Assembly: GCA_017482055.1 (NCBI GenBank)
Contig: JAFUOH010000001.1
Coordinates: forward strand, 124,001 to 188,000
Origin: Clostridia bacterium
GTDB lineage: Bacteria; Bacillota; Clostridia; Oscillospirales; CAG-272
Reading direction: 5' to 3'
DNA: 64,000 nucleotides
Position 1 is the first letter of the stretch; every line of letters begins with the position of its first letter. The notes below the pieces were generated by a model. It ran no database searches and had not been told where the DNA came from. It worked only from the letters and a program-made list of their open reading frames with translations. The position numbers and the translations under genes are program-made. Below, in pieces: positions 43,392-52,705 of this stretch.

Positions 43392-44822
43392 TTATGCCTC
43401 GGTATTAGCTTCGGTCTCGGTGGTCGCCTCATCCTCGGCTGCGGTACCTGCTTCGGCTTCCGCCTTTTCAGCTTCCGCCGCTGCCGCAGCTGCTTCCTCC
43501 TCGGTGAGCCACTTAGCGTAGAGGTTTACGGACTCGTAAATTTCTGTGGTGAAATCAAACTTTTCGGTAAGCTCCTTGTCTGTATACCAGCCGTCGAATA
43601 CCATACCTTCCTTTGCCTCGGGAACATATTCCTCGGCGGTCTCACCCTTCTTTACGCGGGTGTACTCTACCTGCTCTTCACCGTCGTAGTATATCACGCG
43701 GCGGGTGAGCAGCATCAGCATGAAGAAGCCGGAAAGACGTCTCTCGCCGTCGCCTGTGTTGTCTTCATAGATGAAGCTTTCGGAGGTCAGCGAATATCCG
43801 TCAGGCCAAGTTGCGACGCAATAATATTCCTTGCCGTCAACGCCGTTGGTAAGTCTTGCGGAGGTTGCACCGTCTACGGGAACATATTCCGGGATGAGGA
43901 CTTCGATCTTGGCGGTGAATTCGCCGTCGCGATTAAAGCAGTGTACATTGTGCGCTCTTCTTGTAGCGTCAGTGACGGTTCCATAATGGTAACTGCTGTC
44001 AGACGTAAATGTAAGAGAAGGAGTATTCCCATATCCGTATATCACATTATAATCCTGCACAGTGACATCGGAATCAGCTGAAACCCTAACTACCCAATCA
44101 AGCAAAAGGTCAATAGTGATTGCAACTTCGCTAAAATTCGAAGTGCTGTTATTATAAACGGATTCAAACACGCCATCGCTATTGGTGGGTGTTCCCTTGT
44201 CTAGGCGATACTGATGGTTGACCCATTCAGAATATTTACCGGTCTCGTCCTTGAAATATGTATTCCATGTTGATGCTACTTCGTTAATATTCTTCACCGG
44301 CACAACGATTTCGCCCTTTTCATACCACTGATAGGTTACGCCTTCGGGATAGTTTACCTTGATCGACGGGTCGGCTGCGGTAGGCTGCTTGGTGATCGCG
44401 CGACCGTCCTTCCAGATGGGTTCGTGGATGAAGTTAGTATTGGAGTGCGCACCTACAGCATAGTCCGAAAAATCTTGGGGGGAATATGTTTCGAAATTAC
44501 CGCAGTCTATGTTCCATGTTTTCCAAGAGAGAAGCTCGGACGCGTATTTGGGCTTGCTTGCTATAAAATTTTCATCGGCTACCAACGTATCGAGCGTTGT
44601 AGTGTAATCTACGGAGTATTTATCAGTGTATGTTTCAAAGTACTTGGCTTTTTGGGTGTCATCCATATTGTCTATATTATCAATATCAGCACGTGTAAGT
44701 GCAGCAGTGCCCTTGTACACATACACATTCGCGTATTCTTCCGCCGCCGCGGGTACGATCATCGCCGCGATAAGCGCAATCGCCATCCACAACGAAATAA
44801 GGCCTTTTAATTTGTGTTTCAT
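43392..44822 (-). CDS. Secreted protein with one InlB B-repeat and acidic Ala/Glu tail
   Basis: 476 residues. Signal peptide KLKGLISLWMAIALIAAMIV, cleavage near PAAAEE. The central 300 residues match nothing I can name. Near the C-terminus is one Flg_new repeat (GMVFDGWYTDKELTEKFDF ... LYAKW), then an Ala/Glu/Thr-rich tail of about 40 residues without an anchor. GGAGAAAATC precedes ATG 44822, 17 bases after the GT2 gene stop. A surface or secreted role is likely; attachment could be non-covalent. Confidence 0.8.
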   Translation of the reverse strand: MKHKLKGLISLWMAIALIAAMIVPAAAEEYANVYVYKGTAALTRADIDNIDNMDDTQKAKYFETYTDKYSVDYTTTLDTLVADENFIASKPKYASELLSWKTWNIDCGNFETYSPQDFSDYAVGAHSNTNFIHEPIWKDGRAITKQPTAADPSIKVNYPEGVTYQWYEKGEIVVPVKNINEVASTWNTYFKDETGKYSEWVNHQYRLDKGTPTNSDGVFESVYNNSTSNFSEVAITIDLLLDWVVRVSADSDVTVQDYNVIYGYGNTPSLTFTSDSSYHYGTVTDATRRAHNVHCFNRDGEFTAKIEVLIPEYVPVDGATSARLTNGVDGKEYYCVATWPDGYSLTSESFIYEDNTGDGERRLSGFFMLMLLTRRVIYYDGEEQVEYTRVKKGETAEEYVPEAKEGMVFDGWYTDKELTEKFDFTTEIYESVNLYAKWLTEEEAAAAAAEAEKAEAEAGTAAEDEATTETEANTEA

Positions 44823-44839
44823 AAGATTTTCTCCTCACT

Positions 44840-45520
44840 TTAAAGTTTGAAAAATAATATCAGTTTCAAATGCCGCCATCCGTCGCGGAAGGTGTGCAGA
44901 TGAGAATGACCGTTTCTTTTGTCCCGCCGAAGTACGGTGGGGATCTCGCAGATGTCCGCGCCCGACAGCGCGAATCTGCCTATCATTTCCGTGGCAAATT
45001 CCATGCCCTTGCAGGAAAGTCCCAGCGACAGCGCCGCCTCACGGTCAAAGCCGCGGAGTCCGCAGTGAAAGTCGCCGATATGGGTGTTGTATCGAAGCCG
45101 TGCGATAAGGGAGAGCGCAGGCACGCCGAGCTTGTGCAGAAAAGGCATGGCGCCCTTTTCTATCCCGCCCTTGAAGCGGTTTCCCATAACAAGCTTATGC
45201 CCACAGCGAAGCTTTGCCACAAATCCGTCAAGGCTTGAAAAATCGTAGCTGCCGTCGCAGTCGCCCATGATGATGTATTTGCCCCGTGCGGCGTTTATGC
45301 CGCCGATAAGTGCGCTTCCGTAGCCCTTTTCGGGAACGGTGGTGACCCGTGCGCCGAGGCTTGCGGCGAGTGTCGCCGAGCTGTCGGTGCTTCCGTTGTC
45401 GGCGATCAGCACCTCACCCGAAATGCCGCTTTTTTTTAGGTAATCCATAGCCTCGTTTACCGAGAAGGCAAGCGTCTTTTCCTCGTTGAGACAAGGCATC
45501 AGTATTGTCAGCTCTATCAT
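44840..45520 (-). CDS. Family 2 glycosyltransferase (dolichyl-phosphate-mannose-synthase-like)
   Basis: 226 residues. GT-A fold: MIELTILMPCLNEEKTLAFSV, VLIADNGSTDSSATLAASLG, ARGKYIIMGDCDGSYDFSSL with the metal-binding DCDGSYD, and GDFHCGLRGFDREAALSLGL. It lacks the C-terminal membrane segments of GtrB/Dpm-like relatives, ending HLKLILFFKL. Its start overlaps the upstream membrane protein gene by 4 bases. It probably makes a polyprenyl-phosphate sugar for use by the membrane partner. Confidence 0.92.
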   Translation of the reverse strand: MIELTILMPCLNEEKTLAFSVNEAMDYLKKSGISGEVLIADNGSTDSSATLAASLGARVTTVPEKGYGSALIGGINAARGKYIIMGDCDGSYDFSSLDGFVAKLRCGHKLVMGNRFKGGIEKGAMPFLHKLGVPALSLIARLRYNTHIGDFHCGLRGFDREAALSLGLSCKGMEFATEMIGRFALSGADICEIPTVLRRDKRNGHSHLHTFRDGWRHLKLILFFKL

Positions 45521-46839
45521 TTGAGCTTACCCCGACCGCCCTTTTTTACGGGCAGGCTGATATTCAGGAGCACCGCCGAAAGCAGTGCCGCTATGGATGA
45601 AATAAGCGCACGGTAGGTGAAAAATTCGTGTATCAGTGAGTGGTTGTTAAGCATCATGTAACGACCAAAAATGACAGAACCGAGTATGATAAGCAGTACG
45701 GTTGCACATTTTTGGTCGGCTTGCTTGCTTCTGAAAAGATACAGCACCGAGAAGATGACCGCCGCGGTGAGTGCCAACCCCACGAGCATATGCGGAACGT
45801 CTATGCGCTCCTCGCCTCCGAAAATAGTGGAAAGATTGGCGATGAGTGCAAGGGGTATGCGCGCTATGCCGCTTTCAAAGCCGAGATACGAGGTATCGCC
45901 TGCGATACGTTCGCCTGCGGATGATAGGGCGGTGACGAGCTTGTTCTCGCCCGTCACAAGCGATGCAAGCGTCCATTTTGATACAAATGTCGCGGCGTAT
46001 GATAACAGCCACGCAGCGCCGCAGGAAAAATACAGAATAAGATTCGGCTTAAGCTCCCCGAGACGTTTTTCTTTAGCACGCACCGCAGTCACAAGCACTA
46101 ACGGTAGGAGTATCGACACGGTCTCGCAGGTGAGAAAGTCGAAAAACGCTATCAGTACACCGCCGAGCACCGACAGGTATATGAGAAAGCTGTCCCGTTT
46201 TCGCTCGAAAAAGAGGTACAAAACGCACATCAGATAGCCGATGACAAAAGCGGGGATGTATTCGAGACTGAGGCGCACGTTCCAAACAGACACTGCCGCA
46301 GAGGACAGTATAAGCACTGCCGCAATGTCGCAGTGACGTGCCTTTATAAGCATTGCAGCCGCTAAAAGTGCCAAAAGCACCACCGCCGCAAAGCCGATGA
46401 GCTTGATTCCATCGACGTCCGTGAAAAGGTGGAAAAGGCGAATGAACATCGCCGAGCCGTGCCAATATCTGGTGTAGTCAACGTTGTATTCCGTGTCCGA
46501 GTCGATAAGCGACAGGTAGAAGCCTATACTCTCTCCCAAGCTCTCGCCGTCGTAATATTTGGTATCCAGCGCGGACACAAGCGGGGCGCCACGCCCCATG
46601 TTCATGCTGAGCTGGAGCAGTATCGTGTCGGCATAATTGTCGCTGATCGCATTGAGTGCCGCACCGTTCTCGAAAGTAAATGCGTCCTTATCCTTATAGC
46701 TAAAGGCGCTTTTTAACATATTATCCTGTATTGCGCTGTTCGGGATCATAGCCGACAGTATCAGCATGAAAAGCAGCGCGGCAAGTGTCACACAAAACAC
46801 ACCTATACAGCATGCGGCGGTTTTTAACTTTTGCATCAT
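45517..46839 (-). CDS. Polytopic membrane protein, possible GT-C-type transferase
   Basis: 440 residues with about ten membrane segments. A large first external loop carries YADTILLQLSMNMGRG and YNVDYTRYWHGSAMFIR, then KLIGFAAVVLLALLAAAMLI and many further helices. The layout (large first loop, coupling to a GT2 synthase by 4-base overlap) suggests a lipid-linked sugar transferase or a flippase, but no family motif is certain. It is the first gene of the operon with its own promoter. Confidence 0.7.
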   Translation of the reverse strand: MMQKLKTAACCIGVFCVTLAALLFMLILSAMIPNSAIQDNMLKSAFSYKDKDAFTFENGAALNAISDNYADTILLQLSMNMGRGAPLVSALDTKYYDGESLGESIGFYLSLIDSDTEYNVDYTRYWHGSAMFIRLFHLFTDVDGIKLIGFAAVVLLALLAAAMLIKARHCDIAAVLILSSAAVSVWNVRLSLEYIPAFVIGYLMCVLYLFFERKRDSFLIYLSVLGGVLIAFFDFLTCETVSILLPLVLVTAVRAKEKRLGELKPNLILYFSCGAAWLLSYAATFVSKWTLASLVTGENKLVTALSSAGERIAGDTSYLGFESGIARIPLALIANLSTIFGGEERIDVPHMLVGLALTAAVIFSVLYLFRSKQADQKCATVLLIILGSVIFGRYMMLNNHSLIHEFFTYRALISSIAALLSAVLLNISLPVKKGGRGKLK

Positions 46840-46880
46840 TACCTACTTCATAACATGAATAACCACTATTACACATGGAA

Positions 46881-46910
46881 ATTATATCATAATTCGACCC
46901 GCTGTGTCAA
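46881..46910 (-). promoter_or_regulatory. Promoter of the membrane protein-GT2 operon
   Basis: On the minus strand: TTGACA (46910-46905), 18-base spacer, TATAAT (46886-46881). Confidence 0.72.
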
Positions 46911-47160
46911 TAGTTTTTCTGATTTTTTATACTTGTTTTTTCAGCGATAACCATGGGTAAACCTCAAAGTGAATTTTGCCGCATTATAATGTTTTAACAG
47001 CGCTTACAATTATTGTTGAATTGTGATGTTGCAATATAATTAAACTAATCCGATTCGACAATGTGTTCCCGCTTGAAACGACCCAAAGCGACATGTGCAT
47101 CATGCATAAATTGCGGGGGTAACGTCAATTATTTGCGTTGTGGAATTTTTGAACAAATAC
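46911..47160. other. Non-coding stretch between divergent promoters
   Basis: About 250 bases without a supportable gene. It contains a possible additional plus-strand promoter (TTGTTG, 16 bases, TATAAT near 47014-47041) and little else. No strong hairpin or repeat was found by eye. Confidence 0.4.
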
Positions 47161-47189
47161 TTGACAACGATATACAATGATTGTATAAT
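47161..47189 (+). promoter_or_regulatory. Promoter of FAD oxidoreductase gene
   Basis: TTGACA (47161-47166), 17-base spacer, TATAAT (47184-47189). The 110-base leader holds small hairpins TTCCCG/CGGGAA (about 47207-47226) and AGCGG/CCGCT (about 47257-47270). Confidence 0.8.
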
Positions 47190-47300
47190 ATAATCATACT
47201 CCTTCCCGGAATAAAATCATCGGGAACACAAAAAGTAATTGGGAGTTAAACCAAAGCGGTAGTCCGCTATGATGATCTTACATAAAGGACGGAAATTTAG

Positions 47301-48485
47301 ATGGATGTAATAAAAACAGAGCGTACTGTGACAAAAAAGGGAAGCTTTGACGTGATCGTGGTCGGCGGCGGAATCGCGGGAGTTTCGGCTGCGGTAAGCG
47401 CCGCAAGAGCCGGTGTTACGGCTCTGCTTATCGAAAAGAGCATAAATCTCGGCGGACTTGCAACGGGAGGTCTTATATCTTGGTATGAGCCGCTTTGCGA
47501 CGGAAAAGGACAGAAAATGATGTGCGGTATGGCGGAGGAGCTTATAAGGCTTTCCTGCCGCTACGGATTTGACAATCTTCCAACCGCATGGGACGGAGAC
47601 GGAAGAAATAAGCAGAGAAATGAGCGATATTCCACCTTTTATTCTCCCGGAATCTTTTCGGCGGCGCTGGACAGCTTTGTTACAGACAGCGGAGCACAGC
47701 TTCGCTTTGACACGCTTGCGACTTATCCCGTAATGAACGGTGCTCACTGCGAGGGAGTCGTTGTTGAAAGCGCAGATGGATGCGAGTTTTTTGAGGGTAA
47801 GCTCGTCATAGACGCCACAGGCGACGCGTCGGTCATGCACCGCGCGGGCGTTCCTACCGTTGACGGAAAGAATTATATGACATACATCTCCCACTGGTTT
47901 ACACACGATGACGCGAAGAAGCTTGCCGAGGATGGCGATATCTGCGCTTTCAGAAGATGGCTGAACGCCGGAAGCGATATGCTGGGTAACGGTCATCCCG
48001 AGGGAATGAAGCAGGTTTCGGGTACAACGGCGGATGAGATCACCGAATATGTTATTACGGGAAAGAAGCGTATGCTCGAGCGAGTTGCAGAGCTTGACAA
48101 GAATAGCTTTGATATTATGATGATACCCACCATGCCGCAGTTCAGAACTGTTCGCAGAATCGTGGGAAATACAGAGTTCTGTGCGGTTGATGGGCAGGAA
48201 TTCTCCGATTCTATCGGTGCCTGCGGCGATTTCCGTCCGAGCGGTATAGGAAAGCATTATCAGGTGCCATTCGGAGCACTTTGGAATAACAGCTTCCCAA
48301 ATCTGCTGGCGGCAGGAAGGATCATCTCCGCACCTGCGGGTGACGGCTGGGAGGTATCCCGTGTCATACCCGTTTGTGCGCTGACAGGTGAGGCGGCAGG
48401 AAAAGCTGCGGCACTATGCGTAAAGGCGAGCAAGACACTCGACAAGCTGAACGCAGCCGATATTGAGGCGATAAGAGTCAACTGA
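47301..48485 (+). CDS. FAD-dependent oxidoreductase (PF12831-like)
   Basis: 394 residues. FAD-binding DVIVVGGGIAGVSAAVSAARAG and the second glycine-rich stretch INLGGLATGGLISW, then KLVIDATGDASVMHRAG and, at the C-terminal end, GRIISAPAGDGWEVSRVIP with the final FAD contacts. The family includes putative dehydrogenases of sugars or steroids; substrate unknown. AAAGGACGG precedes ATG 47301. Own promoter, terminator after it. Confidence 0.93.
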   Translation: MDVIKTERTVTKKGSFDVIVVGGGIAGVSAAVSAARAGVTALLIEKSINLGGLATGGLISWYEPLCDGKGQKMMCGMAEELIRLSCRYGFDNLPTAWDGDGRNKQRNERYSTFYSPGIFSAALDSFVTDSGAQLRFDTLATYPVMNGAHCEGVVVESADGCEFFEGKLVIDATGDASVMHRAGVPTVDGKNYMTYISHWFTHDDAKKLAEDGDICAFRRWLNAGSDMLGNGHPEGMKQVSGTTADEITEYVITGKKRMLERVAELDKNSFDIMMIPTMPQFRTVRRIVGNTEFCAVDGQEFSDSIGACGDFRPSGIGKHYQVPFGALWNNSFPNLLAAGRIISAPAGDGWEVSRVIPVCALTGEAAGKAAALCVKASKTLDKLNAADIEAIRVN

Positions 48486-48503
48486 TGATCACACAAAAAT
48501 AAG

Positions 48504-48548
48504 ATCGGAGCGGATCACAAGTGCGTTGATCTGCTCCGATGTTCGTTA
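48504..48548 (+). terminator. Hairpin terminator after FAD oxidoreductase
   Basis: ATCGGAGCGGATCA (48504-48517) / TGATCTGCTCCGAT (48527-48540) with one G-T mismatch pair; followed by GTTCGTTAT, a weak T tail. Confidence 0.65.
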
Positions 48549-48570
48549 TATGCTTTCACTAACCCTGAAA

Positions 48571-48606
48571 ACAAAAGAACCCAACGACGTATACACGTCG
48601 TTGGGT
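48571..48606 (-). terminator. Terminator downstream of tRNA-Ser
   Basis: ACCCAACGACGT (48579-48590) / ACGTCGTTGGGT (48595-48606), 4-base loop; the minus strand continues TTCTTTTGTTTTC. Confidence 0.82.
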
Positions 48607-48608
48607 AA

Positions 48609-48699
48609 TGGCGGAGAAGCAGAGATTCGAACTCTGGAGACCCGTTAAGGCCTACACGATTTCCAATCGTGCGCCCTCGACCAACTAGGCGACTTCTCC
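48609..48699 (-). tRNA. tRNA-Ser (GGA anticodon)
   Basis: Acceptor GGAGAAG / CTTCTCC with discriminator G and encoded CCA (48611-48609 on minus). The anticodon arm shows ACGATT-GGA-AATCGT (anticodon at 48662-48664), a long variable arm (class II) and GTTCGAATC in the T arm. Reads TCC/TCT serine codons. Confidence 0.95.
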
Positions 48700-48720
48700 G
48701 TATTGGTTGAATACCTCAGT

Positions 48721-48749
48721 ATTATATCATATATTTTGCGCTTTGTCAA
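48721..48749 (-). promoter_or_regulatory. Promoter of tRNA-Ser
   Basis: On the minus strand: TTGACA (48749-48744), 17-base spacer, TATAAT (48726-48721), about 22 bases before the tRNA. Confidence 0.85.
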
Positions 48750-48853
48750 GAGGTTTTGAAAATATTTTTGCACGAGGTGAAAAATATTTTAAATCAATGA
48801 AATCGCGCGGTCGCTTCTCATTGGAAGCGACCATATCGCGAATGTATTGACTA

Positions 48854-49570
48854 TCAATCCTCTACCATAATCATCGCTTCGACATTAGTGGAGCCGTCGG
48901 TGCGGATCGTGCGGAAATAATACGTGCCGTCAACCTCACTCATGTATACCTTAAGCGTTTCTCCCTGCTTTGCCTCGGCGGCGAAGCTGATACCAACGCT
49001 GAGTACACGCTTTTTGGCAATATGGGGGATGAAGCAGCAGAGCATGTCGGGGTAGTTGGTGTTGTTCATGTGACGATTGGCGTCAATGTCGCTGTATACT
49101 ATAGTCCGCTCGCCCACAAGGGAGAGTGACAGCTCACGGGGGATATGTACACGGCGGGGAGAATCAAGCTCCAGCGGCTCATCGGTTTCAAAACCGAGAG
49201 TGACATCCTCCACACGGTATATCTTACGGTCACTTATTCCGATAAGTCCCCACACGGATGCCGCTTCGGCTATAAGCTCGTCTTGGCGACGGATCTGATA
49301 GCAGCGGTTGAAGCTGACTCCGCGGCTGTCGCACGCCCAGGAGCTTACAGATATATCCTCATATGCGTGGAGATCACCGTATATGCTCATGTTAATGCGG
49401 CTGAGTATGAACGCTCTGTCCTCGCTGACAAGCTGTTCGGCTGTGGGACCGAGCGCGCGGAGCTGGAGATTTGCGGTTTCCTGCATGTAACGGAGTATCA
49501 GCGAGGGACGCATCTTACCCGACTCATCGCAGTCGTGGGAATTTACACGGAAATTTTCGATCCATTTCAT
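48854..49570 (-). CDS. Acyl-ACP thioesterase
   Basis: 238 residues, two hot-dog folds. N-half: FRVNSHDCDESGKMRPSLIL and MQETANLQLRALG; C-half: YSDIDANRHMNNTNYPDML with the catalytic Asn/His pair and CDSRGVSFNRCYQI between. It releases fatty acids from acyl carrier protein in the cytoplasm, supporting fatty acid supply or secretion. AAAGG precedes ATG 49570; it follows the terminator of the fba gene. Confidence 0.93.
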   Translation of the reverse strand: MKWIENFRVNSHDCDESGKMRPSLILRYMQETANLQLRALGPTAEQLVSEDRAFILSRINMSIYGDLHAYEDISVSSWACDSRGVSFNRCYQIRRQDELIAEAASVWGLIGISDRKIYRVEDVTLGFETDEPLELDSPRRVHIPRELSLSLVGERTIVYSDIDANRHMNNTNYPDMLCCFIPHIAKKRVLSVGISFAAEAKQGETLKVYMSEVDGTYYFRTIRTDGSTNVEAMIMVED

Positions 49571-49596
49571 GGCTGTAACCTTTCATAAAAATATGC

Positions 49597-49635
49597 TGAA
49601 AACATCGGTGCCAAAGCACTGCTTGGCACCGATGT
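49597..49635 (-). terminator. Intrinsic terminator after fba
   Basis: ACATCGGTGCCAA (49602-49614) / TTGGCACCGATGT (49623-49635); the minus strand continues TTTTCAGC. Confidence 0.8.
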
Positions 49636-49652
49636 CATTGTTTCGATAGGAA

Positions 49653-50612
49653 TTAGAGGGTATTCGCGGAACCGAGAACGTTCTGGATTTTGTGAGCTAC
49701 CATCTTCTTTACCTCGGTACGAGCTACGGAGAGGTAAGTTCTGGGGTCGAATACGGAAGGATCGTCGGTCATAACGCGTCTGATACCTGCGGTCATTGCA
49801 AGACGGATATCGGAGTCGATATTGATCTTGCACACTGCGAGGGTTGCAGCCTTGCGGAGCTGTTCTTCCGGAATACCTACAGCGTCAGGCAGCTTGCCGC
49901 CGATGGAGTTGATCTCCTGAACGTACTCCTGGGGAACGGAAGAAGCACCGTGGAGAACGATCGGGAACTCGGGGATGCGCTTTGCGATCTCTTCGAGAAT
50001 ATCAAAACGAAGCGGAGGGGGAACGAGGATACCCTTCTCATTTCTGGTGCACTGCTTGGGAGTGAACTTGTATGCACCGTGAGAGGTACCGATGGAGATA
50101 GCGAGAGAGTCAACGCCTGTGCGGGATACGAATTCCTCAACCTCTTCGGGTCTTGTGTAGGAGGAATGCTCAGCTACAACATCATCCTCAACGCCTGCGA
50201 GGACACCTAATTCACCCTCGACAACTACGCCGCGCTCATGAGCGTACTCAACGACCTTCTTGGTCAGAGCAATGTTGTCCTCGAAGGAATGGTGAGAGCC
50301 GTCGATCATAACGGAGGTAAAGCCGCCGTCGATGCACGCCTTGCAGATCTCGAAATCTGCACCGTGGTCAAGGTGGAGAGCGAGGTCGATATCGGCATCT
50401 GCGATAGCAGCCTTAGCGAGAGCCATAAGGTACTCCTGCTTAGCGTACTTTCTCGCACCTGCGGAGACCTGAAGGATAACGGGAGAACGAAGCTCGCCCG
50501 CAGCCTCGGTGATCGCCTGAACGATCTCCATGTTGTTGATGTTGAAAGCACCGATAGCGTAACCGCCGGCATATGCTTTCTTAAACATTTCTTTTGTGTT
50601 TACAAGTGCCAT
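49653..50612 (-). CDS. fba: Class II fructose-bisphosphate aldolase
   Basis: 319 residues. Zn-site motifs LALHLDHGADFEICKACID and VEGELGVLAGVED, substrate region SLAISIGTSHGAYKF and FPIVLHGASSVPQ are all intact. It cleaves fructose 1,6-bisphosphate in glycolysis; the GatY/KbaY tagatose group is similar, but length and motifs fit Fba. Promoter at 50655-50683 and terminator at 49602 make it a single-gene unit. Near the tRNA-Ser gene, with high-expression-type promoter. Confidence 0.95.
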   Translation of the reverse strand: MALVNTKEMFKKAYAGGYAIGAFNINNMEIVQAITEAAGELRSPVILQVSAGARKYAKQEYLMALAKAAIADADIDLALHLDHGADFEICKACIDGGFTSVMIDGSHHSFEDNIALTKKVVEYAHERGVVVEGELGVLAGVEDDVVAEHSSYTRPEEVEEFVSRTGVDSLAISIGTSHGAYKFTPKQCTRNEKGILVPPPLRFDILEEIAKRIPEFPIVLHGASSVPQEYVQEINSIGGKLPDAVGIPEEQLRKAATLAVCKINIDSDIRLAMTAGIRRVMTDDPSVFDPRTYLSVARTEVKKMVAHKIQNVLGSANTL

Positions 50613-50654
50613 GTTTTTACACGCTCCTATAGAATTTTATATTTTAACTCTATT

Positions 50655-50683
50655 ATTATACCCCAAGCACGCATATAAATCAA
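50655..50683 (-). promoter_or_regulatory. Promoter of fba
   Basis: On the minus strand: TTGATT (50683-50678), 17-base spacer, TATAAT (50660-50655). Confidence 0.78.
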
Positions 50684-50733
50684 GAGCTTTTACGAAATAT
50701 TATGTAAAATTTTCTTGTATGCGTGAGTATCTG

Positions 50734-52686
50734 TCACTTTAACTTCCGCTTAATTGAATTGTCAAACAGGTGCAGATCAAACTCGGGGGCGAGCTCGGGC
50801 TCGATTTTTGACAGCGCGTCCATCATTTCGCGGTACTTTTCCTGCGCCGCAGCGTTGTCACCCAGGGACCTTGCAAGCAAGGTGTCCGCGTAGCGTCGGA
50901 CGTAGTCGGTGTGCCTGTAAAGCAGCATCCACGAGCGGGCGTGGGTGGGATCTTCCATACCCATATGTGCTCTCGCCACAGGCTCGAATTCGCAGGCTGT
51001 CACCATGGCACGGCGGAAATTCTCCTGCATTTCGGCGCTGCCGACCCATCCGCGGTGCTTCACCCTTTTGTTTTTTCCGAGCTCGTCGTCAAGGTTGGTG
51101 ATGTCTGTTTTTACCTGCAGCACGTCGGGACTCATGAGGTGCGATATTTCGCACAGGTAATCCTTGGCAAGCTTATAGTCCTCGCCGTAAGCGCCTTCGA
51201 AATATTCCTCGGCGAAGGCGTCAAAATCGGTGGCGGTGTCGTACATTCCCGCGGCGAAGGCGGACATTGCAAGCCCGTTTGGGAAGAAGGAGCGCTGTGT
51301 CTGGTCGCTGATTATGCCGTCAAAGCCGAAGGCGCCGATATTTTTGCAGTCCTGCAGGAGCAGCTCCGAAAGGCGCATATAACCGGGGTCGTCGAAGTGG
51401 TGGGTGTACATATGATACTCGTACACAAGCTTACGTCCGTCAAAGGCACGCTTCCACTCGTCGATCATGCGCAGAGTCATGGGAAAGGAGTTGGCAAGCC
51501 TGTAGTCGTTTTTGACATATTCGGGGGTAGCACCTGTGTATGGCGTATCGTCGTAGGGCTTTGAATAATCACGACCCGTGACCGCCGTCAGCATGATAAA
51601 GCGGTCGGGATTTTTGATCTTCTCATAAAGCGGCGCCCACATGGTGTCGACATAGAGAATAAACACTACCTTGGTGGCAAAACCCTCTGCCGTGAGCGCT
51701 TCATCAAGCTCGTTAAGCATCGCCACATACAGATCGGACACGCGGTGAGGCTTACAGCTCTCGCATTCGCATTGATTGTTGGTGGAGTCGGACAGCCAGA
51801 CGTGAAGAAAGTCGATGAAGGGCTTCTCTTTGACGTAGGAGACCAGCCAGTCGAGCAGCTTTTTGCGTACATCCGCTCTGGAATAACACAGCTGGGTGAA
51901 GTTGGGTGAGCGGCTGAAAAGTCCGCGCTTACCCTTTACAAGCGCGGTGTCGGCGACCGCTTCATCTGAGAGGTGATACTCCACCGAGCGGTCGATGTAG
52001 TGTACACCGTAGGGCTCAAGCAGATAGCCGTGACCGAGGGCGTGGTGCTGGAGCCCCACTTTCTTGATAAGCCGGTCGAGCTCCTTCACATACTCGCGCA
52101 CCTGTTCAAAGGAGACCTTTTCGTCCTCCAAAACGGTGTTCGACAGATGCTTGTACCAGCGGCTAATGTAGTTGTAGGGCACCACCTGCTCCATCATGAA
52201 CATGTTCATGCCCACCTTGGGCGACCATATAATGGTGTCGCGGACATGCTCGAAGCTTACCGCGCCCTCGATGCACTCACCGCGAAAGGGGTAGGACGCC
52301 GCGTGACGGTATTTGCAGGAAAAATCGGACATGCCGCGCTTCGGAATATATTCTCCGTCCTTGCCGGGGCGGATAAAGCGGCAGCCTGCATGTTTCAGGT
52401 AAACATAGACCGAAAGCAGTATGCTTCGGATATTGCTGCCCGCAATGTACCCCTCTCCGTTCTTCACGTCTACGTACATAATGTCATCGGTAACGGGGTC
52501 CTTCACCTCAGGCGTTCCGAGACCGAGGTCCGACATGAGCGCAAGTACTATAGCGCCGTCCGTGTCACGGCTGTGGGTGTACTCGATACCTGTGCAGAAG
52601 CCCTCGCACATCATGTCAAGATACTTTTTTAACTCCTGTGCCGCGTAAACGGAAGTCTCGTCCTTGTGTAACGTTCTTATTACCAT
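50734..52686 (-). CDS. DUF4838 domain protein, putative glycoside hydrolase
   Basis: 650 residues with no signal peptide. The N-terminal about 120 residues resemble the non-catalytic domain of GH20/GH67-like enzymes (SVYAAQELKKYLDMMC, RSILLSVYVYLKHAGCRF), and the rest matches the DUF4838 pattern, with HVWLSDSTNNQCECESCKPH and FILYVDTMWAPLYEKI. The CECESC cluster is a recurring feature of the family. It likely acts on oligosaccharides taken up by the cell; specificity is unknown. 19 bases after the AraC gene in one operon, divergent from the fucosidase. Confidence 0.85.
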   Translation of the reverse strand: MVIRTLHKDETSVYAAQELKKYLDMMCEGFCTGIEYTHSRDTDGAIVLALMSDLGLGTPEVKDPVTDDIMYVDVKNGEGYIAGSNIRSILLSVYVYLKHAGCRFIRPGKDGEYIPKRGMSDFSCKYRHAASYPFRGECIEGAVSFEHVRDTIIWSPKVGMNMFMMEQVVPYNYISRWYKHLSNTVLEDEKVSFEQVREYVKELDRLIKKVGLQHHALGHGYLLEPYGVHYIDRSVEYHLSDEAVADTALVKGKRGLFSRSPNFTQLCYSRADVRKKLLDWLVSYVKEKPFIDFLHVWLSDSTNNQCECESCKPHRVSDLYVAMLNELDEALTAEGFATKVVFILYVDTMWAPLYEKIKNPDRFIMLTAVTGRDYSKPYDDTPYTGATPEYVKNDYRLANSFPMTLRMIDEWKRAFDGRKLVYEYHMYTHHFDDPGYMRLSELLLQDCKNIGAFGFDGIISDQTQRSFFPNGLAMSAFAAGMYDTATDFDAFAEEYFEGAYGEDYKLAKDYLCEISHLMSPDVLQVKTDITNLDDELGKNKRVKHRGWVGSAEMQENFRRAMVTACEFEPVARAHMGMEDPTHARSWMLLYRHTDYVRRYADTLLARSLGDNAAAQEKYREMMDALSKIEPELAPEFDLHLFDNSIKRKLK

Positions 52687-52705
52687 CAGTGGATGCTCCT
52701 TATAT

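Noticed and set aside
47217-48257. Minus-strand open frame (346 codons) opposite the FAD oxidoreductase
   Set aside because: Mirror of codon bias in the real gene; no RBS and no recognisable domain.
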